A stretch of 64,000 nucleotides of DNA, taken from the NCBI GenBank assembly GCA_012295275.1, contig CM022672.1:17346894-17410893 (forward strand). Direction: 5' to 3'. The DNA is from Chrysomallon squamiferum. Taxonomy: Eukaryota > Mollusca > Gastropoda > Neomphalida > Peltospiridae. A model generated the notes under the pieces. It had not been told where the DNA came from. It made no database searches and was given only the letters and a program-made list of their open reading frames with translations. Numbering within the stretch: position 1 is the first letter of the stretch; every line of letters starts with the position of its first letter. The position numbers were made by a program, and so were the translations under genes. Shown here piece after piece: positions 58,931-64,000 of the stretch.

Positions 58931-59524
58931 ATAAATTTATTTCTAAAAATGACTTATATATATATATAACTCCCAGCCATTTATATATATGTATGTACTA
59001 AAGAACAGACTGTGAAAAAGTGAGTAACGAGAATATAATTACGTTCTGCGATGACATGTACCAGATTTCGGAAAATACGCGAATACTTTTATTACTGAGG
59101 ACTGAAAATAATCAAATGGCTTATTTATTTTAGGAGTTAATAAATCTGGTAACAAGCTGTTTCGAATATCGAATTTGTCAGTATAAAAGTCATAGGTTTA
59201 AATGGTGGTAGTGCATTTATTTATTTTATTTTATTTTTATCTTTTTCAGTTTTTGTTTTAAGGTAAATTAGACTAATTTATATAAAAGTTGAAACGACTC
59301 GTTAATGATAAAGTCTCTGATTGTAAAAAGCACACAAAACAACATTTTTATTAAATAAAAAAAAAATATATATATATTCCAAAAAAACAACAAATCTGAA
59401 TCATTTACGTAGCTTTGAATTTATTTTCGTTTTAAATTTCTTTCTGCTCACTTGATTACCTTATTAATATACTGTTCCAGTAGCTTTTGGGTTACCATAG
59501 TTTAAAGATTGGTTGCTGAAACGT

Positions 59525-59560
<36 letters not shown>

Positions 59561-60239
59561 AACCAGTTCTAGGTCGTTTTTATTTTGAAGAAATCGTTTT
59601 GTCGTCTGGAACATTTACATCAAATTATGTTTTTAAACAGAATAGATTGTTATTACTATACAGGTTTAAATAATTCGTTTTTAGATAGAATAAGATTTAT
59701 TAATTTCAAATTTCGGACCCCCCACCCTGGCAAATTCACTAATCCACTGCCCCAAAGTCACAATCGTTCCAGCGAGCCTGCAGGAAAAGCTCGCTGTCAA
59801 CAAGTGGTGGGAAACTGTTTTTTTTTTTCCATTAGCAGCAAACGATCTTTAATACGTACCTTCCCTTAGACAGGAAATCACATTCCAAGGCAATGATAAT
59901 TATGGACTGGGATACACAGCTGTGTAATCAATGAAATACAGATCTGCCGATGTTTCTTCCTCATCCTCTGAACATAATCAAATGCGTCTAATCAGCTGAA
60001 GTCAATTCTCACACAGAACGCGACCAACTGTTTAATCTATTTAATAATGTAACATTTTTTCTAAGCTGCCCGGATTGTTTCTGAAATACGTGAACAGTTG
60101 GACAAGTTAATTAAAAAAAAATCACGCATTAAATGGTATATATAACACACGAGCGAAATTTTCGGACGTTAAATGAATTGTTACAGTAAAAAAAGTCGCA
60201 GAGTGAGACCTGCTGTAACCTAAACTTAATGTGTTGACA

Positions 60240-60553
60240 GATGTCGCGTTTCTCTAACGACAATAATCCCTCGTATCAAACAGTCCAGACATCTCTCCCA
60301 CACACTAATCACCAGTGTAAAACTAACTAACTTACTAACTACGGTGATTACAGAACAGTGGGCTCGTACATTAAACAGTGTAACTTTACGTTACATTGTT
60401 GTTATTGAAATCCGGACATCTCGTCTCATCGCAGCGGTTTCGCAAGCTATTGATTTCTGTGACAGTTGACTGCTGCTGTTTGTTGTTCGCCGACTGTCAG
60501 TCCACACGGTGCTTTTGTCAGTCACTCCTGGCACAAGTGGATTCAGTCTTTAA
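60240..60553 (+). other. Candidate 5' exon of an unidentified gene
   Basis: A GC- and CpG-richer patch contains a frame starting at the ATG-less position 60396. It ends TTTAAA/GTAAGTG, a strong donor at 60553. The peptide (Cys and Leu-rich, no domain) is unconvincing. I favour a non-coding first exon of a plus-strand gene or simple promoter composition. No following exon is visible before the window ends. Confidence 0.25.
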
Positions 60554-60632
60554 AGTAAGTGAATTATTTTTACCTTTATATCAAAAGTTAAATATTATAG
60601 GTTTTGATTTTTCTGTCACTTTTAAAACTATA

Positions 60633-60651
60633 CTGCTACTACTATTATTAT

Positions 60652-60717
<66 letters not shown>

Positions 60718-60930
60718 AACTACTGTTACTATAGTTTTTGATTTTTCGGTCACTTTTTAAACTATACTACTACTACTACTACTGTTACTATTAAAAAGTT
60801 AACTACTACTTTTACTTTTACTACTACTAATTACTACTACTACTACTACTACTACTGTTACTATTATTACTACTTCCAGTACCACCATTACTACTTCTAC
60901 AACCACTACTACTAATACAACTACTACTAC
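60633..60930 (+). repeat. (CTA)n / (ACT)n imperfect microsatellite
   Basis: One long ACT tract (about 60648-60724) is followed, after a duplicated bridge (GTTTTTGATTTTTCGGTCAC-like), by further ACT tracts to about 60930. The bridge resembles 60600-60625, so the whole unit may be a partial tandem duplication. Confidence 0.85.
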
Positions 60931-63183
60931 ATAAAAACCACAATGTTAATAAGTGATTTAGTTAACTGAATTGTTTCCTCAGCTTATTAACATCTTTCAT
61001 AAGTTTTTATTAAAAGATTCGCATTTTTTAACACAGGAATACATAGTTTATTAATAATGCCTTTTCCCATTTTTAACTGAAATCTGCATTGCATTTCCAG
61101 TATGCATATCTTTACTTTTGTCGTTCTTAGCTATTCACGTCTAATGGTATACAATACAGGGAATGAGTAATTTAATGTATACACTTCTACATGATTTTGG
61201 CAAACTAACAACTTGAAATTAACCATACTTCTTACGTCTAATGTACTTGGTAACGTGGACTAAAGAACGACGGGAGAATTTCACTTTAAAATAGTGTTAA
61301 CGGATAAAGTTCCGATGTCAACTCTTAGCAGGCTATTGAATTTATAAGACAAATTTACATATTTTAAATTTTTTAGTACTACGTCACAATATTCTGCTTC
61401 AATTACAGATATTTTAGTTGAAAGCATTGAAAATGATTTTCTTTGACCAACGCAGTTTTTAGAGAGGATTTTTTAAAAATTATTATTTTTTTAAAATTAT
61501 TTTGTTGTTTCTGTTACTTGACATTATTTTATTTCCTTTGAAGCCAGTGCTTTAGATAGTTATATTATATCAATATTTTACAAAATATACTATATCTAAA
61601 AGTCTGTAATAAATTTTTGGTTTACCAGTATGGTACACAGATAAATATAAATATAAAGATAATGCACAACTCGTACCAGAAGCATTATTTCTTCTTGATC
61701 AATAGTAAATTACTGCAAAATTTTATTTTTCAAAAATAACACGAATTATAATGAGTTTTTTTTCATCTGATACTGTACAGTATGGACTTGATATTTTACT
61801 TCAGTTCTCGTTAGCAGAGTTCTCCGTTGTCTGACTTTGAGGGTGTTTTCATAATTAAGCTCATCAAGATTTTTAATAAATGAGTTTACATATATTCGCT
61901 AAGTATATGCTCAAAACAGAATATACTAACTTCTCATTTTGCTACGTTCAGTCATTTCGATGATAATGCAATACCAATGATATTATTTTAAAATCATTAT
62001 GTCGAAATAATTATTGTTTCGCTAGGCAGTTTGTCCTATGTTATAACGTATAGTTTAGCTTACTTAATAATTCTTAGCAGTATATTCCATAGGCCTACTT
62101 GTTTAAATGAGAAATAAAAATGTATATTGTTATGTATACTGTTCTGTATATTAACCTTTGTCATGACAGCTGATAACTGGTATTTTGAGTAATTAGTGCT
62201 GTTTTTATACTTCATTGATAAATAACAGTTTGAGGTTCCGTTCTAGGCAACCAGGTGACAGTCCTAGGTGCAAAGATAATGGAAATGTTAATGAAATGAA
62301 CTGACTTTTATTTTGAGGTGTAGCCCACCATAAACAGGAAATTCAATATCTACTTCCATCGATGTAAATTACCGTAACAAACATTTCCTGATAGAGATAA
62401 CACACACCACAAACACACCCACCCACAAACACACCTTTTTAAAAGAACAGCACTGGACTAAAAAAAGAAGAAGAAGAAGAAGAAATAATTATGTGCAATA
62501 TAAAGATAATAATTTATGTATAAAGTGAATTTTCTTTCATTTTTTCCTTTTAACTATAGTATCCAGAAATAAGGGAAATTACTCCTTCCAAACTGACGGT
62601 TCCGCAGTTGTCTGTACTGTATAACTTAACATCACAATTATTGTAATTGAAATGAGGAAACAGTTTTTATATAACGCCACTTTCTTCTCTAATATTAAGC
62701 TTTCATTTTAAAATCTTACTGTATGAAGGAATAACTTTCGTACTTACTTTCATTTTTTTTTTTTTTTTCGTCTCCTTCCAAATCATTTATTACCGGTACT
62801 GTTGTTGTTACTGTTATTAACAACTAAAAAAAAAAAAAAAAAAAAAAAATAAAAAAAAAAAAAAAAAAAAAAAAATAAAGAAAAAATAATAAAGCATATA
62901 ACAAATAAATAAAAATAAACAACAGCTAAAAATAATAATAATAAAAATAATAAGAACAGTGATTAAATAACAAAAAAAAAAAAAAAAAAAAAAATAATCA
63001 AACAAACAAACAAACAAATAAATAAATAAATAAATAGGTAAATAAATGCACTGATACTGAGAACATCTTATAAATTCTGTATTTATAAATAGGTCGCTTT
63101 AATAACTTTAAAAAGTTTCAAAATTTCAAAAATGTTGGGACAGCAACGAAAATCATTGTTATAATAATTATTTCAAATGATTA
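60931..63183. other. AT-rich intergenic DNA
   Basis: No coding exon is recognisable. It holds an AAG repeat (about 62465-62485) and two poly-A runs (62826-62876 and 62970-62993). The adjacent minus-strand Phe-rich frame is an artefact of those runs. Confidence 0.55.
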
Positions 63184-63189
63184 TTTATT
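63184..63189 (-). terminator. Candidate polyadenylation signal of the EGF gene
   Basis: TTTATT on the plus strand is AATAAA on the minus strand, about 28 nt past the stop at 63217-63219. The position is plausible for a short 3' UTR. Confidence 0.35.
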
Positions 63190-63216
63190 CACGAAAGCAA
63201 AGCAAATACAGATTTG

Positions 63217-63807
63217 CTATTTTCTGTAGTAGTTTAACAACACCAGGACACATGCAGCATGAAGGAACCGTGACACGAGTAGAGGACTAGATCTGGAGGA
63301 GATACCGATGAGAATTTCAATCTCTCGCCACCATGATATCTCGGGTCTCCGCTTGTGTTTGAGTCTCCCTCTGAACGTCGCTTCCGGCAAGGGAATGAAC
63401 TCCTCGCACATATCCGTTTCAAAGTTGTACCGCTCATCACGCCTGCACGCGCAGATGTAGCTGCCGACGGTGTTCTGACACACTGTCCCTGCTTTGCATT
63501 TAAACGCCTTTTCGTAACACTCGTCTACGTCGACGCAAATCGTGTATCGAGGATTCCACTTGAAGCCTTTTCGCTGCGATTCGCAATTGCATGAATAATT
63601 CATCTTGTTCCGAACGAGGTCGTTGAAATTTTCGTTCTCTTCTGGAACCCATTTGCACGTACGGTCTTTCACGAGGTAGCACGGATTTCCTCGATCGGCG
63701 TTCATGGCAGCCTTCGATGGAACATTCCCATGCGTTTTCTTGCCGTAACAAGGATCAGGACAAAACAGGATCTCAGCGCACTTGAATTCGTGGTCTCGAC
63801 TGTCCAT
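63217..63807 (-). CDS. C-terminal part of a cysteine-rich protein with a calcium-binding EGF domain
   Basis: This 196-codon frame is numbered from the ATG at 63807. Residues 93-134 form a calcium-binding EGF module: D93-V-D-E then C97, C104, C110, C119, C121, C134, with C110-Q-N-x4-Y-x-C matching the beta-hydroxylation consensus. Upstream is a separate Cys-rich stretch (FKCAEILFCPDPCYG and YSCNCE). The last 20 residues (RFLHAACVLVLLNYYRK) are hydrophobic, possibly a GPI signal or a short membrane anchor. The DNA is clearly richer in G and C than the rest of the window. The protein is probably extracellular. It is unlikely to begin at 63807, because a compatible frame continues upstream after a one-base shift. 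Family and function are unknown. Confidence 0.72.
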   Translation of the reverse strand: MDSRDHEFKCAEILFCPDPCYGKKTHGNVPSKAAMNADRGNPCYLVKDRTCKWVPEENENFNDLVRNKMNYSCNCESQRKGFKWNPRYTICVDVDECYEKAFKCKAGTVCQNTVGSYICACRRDERYNFETDMCEEFIPLPEATFRGRLKHKRRPEISWWREIEILIGISSRSSPLLVSRFLHAACVLVLLNYYRK

Positions 63808-63818
63808 TCGCCAGTCGA

Positions 63819-64000
63819 CTATTTTTCGTCTGGAATACGCGGCTTCCAGCGTTTTTCCAGTCCGTTAAGGCAGTTCTTACCGTCCATGAAAAACCTGAGC
63901 ACTGGCTCCCTCAGCATTGTGAACCAACACATGAAGTACGAAGCGGTCACTCGGTACCGGAAAAGCTCGAGGCTGTCCGCAAACGGGTAACTGTCCATAC
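63819..64000 (-). pseudogene. Upstream frame of the EGF gene, cut by an apparent frameshift and by the window edge
   Basis: From the window edge the minus strand is open through YPFADSLELFRYRV, SYFMCWFTMLREP, FFMDGKNCLNGLEKRW and RIPDEK, then meets TAG at 63821-63819. An A-run of five (63822-63826) directly precedes the stop. With six, the frame would continue into the EGF frame. A 62-nt GT-AG interval (GTAAGA after FFMD, to AAATAG) would also join the frames, but it lacks a pyrimidine tract. I call it provisionally broken. An assembly error is equally possible. Confidence 0.5.

Larger units (their letters stand above)
53335..60239. other. 3' flank of the B-box gene and repeat-rich intergenic DNA
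   Basis: Apart from a weak candidate exon at 55889-56115, I see no gene. Contents are poly-A runs (about 54375-54402 and 54498-54523), TCTG/TCTA repeats (about 54810-54945), AAAT repeats (55605-55632), AC and ACGT runs (56160-56310), AG (56592-56626), AAT (57155-57212), AAAT (57345-57375), GT (58880-58920) and a T-run (59527-59556). Confidence 0.55.

Noticed and set aside
59585-59869. A 94-codon plus-strand frame
   Set aside because: It contains no recognisable domain and is low in complexity outside a short Pro/His-rich stretch. No splice partner is visible.

Overview
This window looks like eukaryotic nuclear DNA from a lophotrochozoan animal, most probably a mollusc. It is strongly AT-rich and full of simple repeats. 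The coding sequence is split into small GT-AG exons separated by introns of about 0.25 to 8.5 kb. Several short fragments resemble a dispersed repeat I recall from gastropod and bivalve genomes. I found no tRNA, rRNA, CRISPR array, virus or bacterial-style operon. Most long open frames in the window are translations of microsatellites. The real exons are mostly short, and I assembled them by homology, splice sites and matching splice phase.

Layout. (1) 1-4511: AT-rich non-coding DNA with degenerate SINE-like pieces and a more GC-rich patch at about 3480-3720. (2) 4512-11473, plus strand: a complete six-exon gene for a FAXC / failed-axon-connections protein (GST/metaxin fold, N-terminal membrane anchor, 296 residues). 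All phases agree. (3) 11474-18480: repeats, including three copies of a roughly 132-bp unit. (4) 42214 down to 18481, minus strand: a complete SLC6-like transporter gene with 13 constitutive exons plus a pair of similar small exons (30971-31021 and 31263-31307) that look like alternatives for extracellular loop 2. The predicted protein is 589 or 591 residues. It has the SLC6 fold but lacks the side chains that bind Na+ and Cl- in known members. Intron 1 carries a 38-bp minisatellite, a MITE-like element and a long GA tract. (5) 42215-46674: repeat-rich intergenic DNA. (6) 46675-53334, plus strand: a nine-exon RING-less B-box (TRIM-like) gene with a coiled coil, two tandemly duplicated beta-rich domains encoded by two symmetrical phase 1-1 exons, and a poly-glutamate tail encoded by a GAA repeat. 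The first duplicated domain carries a one-base frameshift. A Tigger/pogo-like MITE sits in intron 4. (7) 53335-63216: repeat-rich DNA with two weak candidate exons. (8) 63217-64000, minus strand: the 3' part of a gene for a cysteine-rich extracellular protein with a calcium-binding EGF domain. It is interrupted by an apparent one-base frameshift and runs off the window.

The genes do not form a pathway. They are separate loci: a membrane-anchored GST-fold protein linked to axons in flies, an orphan SLC6 relative, a cytoplasmic TRIM-like scaffold and a secreted or surface EGF protein. The strongest leads are the SLC6 relative that has lost its ion ligands, its duplicated loop exon, and the undescribed tandem domain of the B-box gene.
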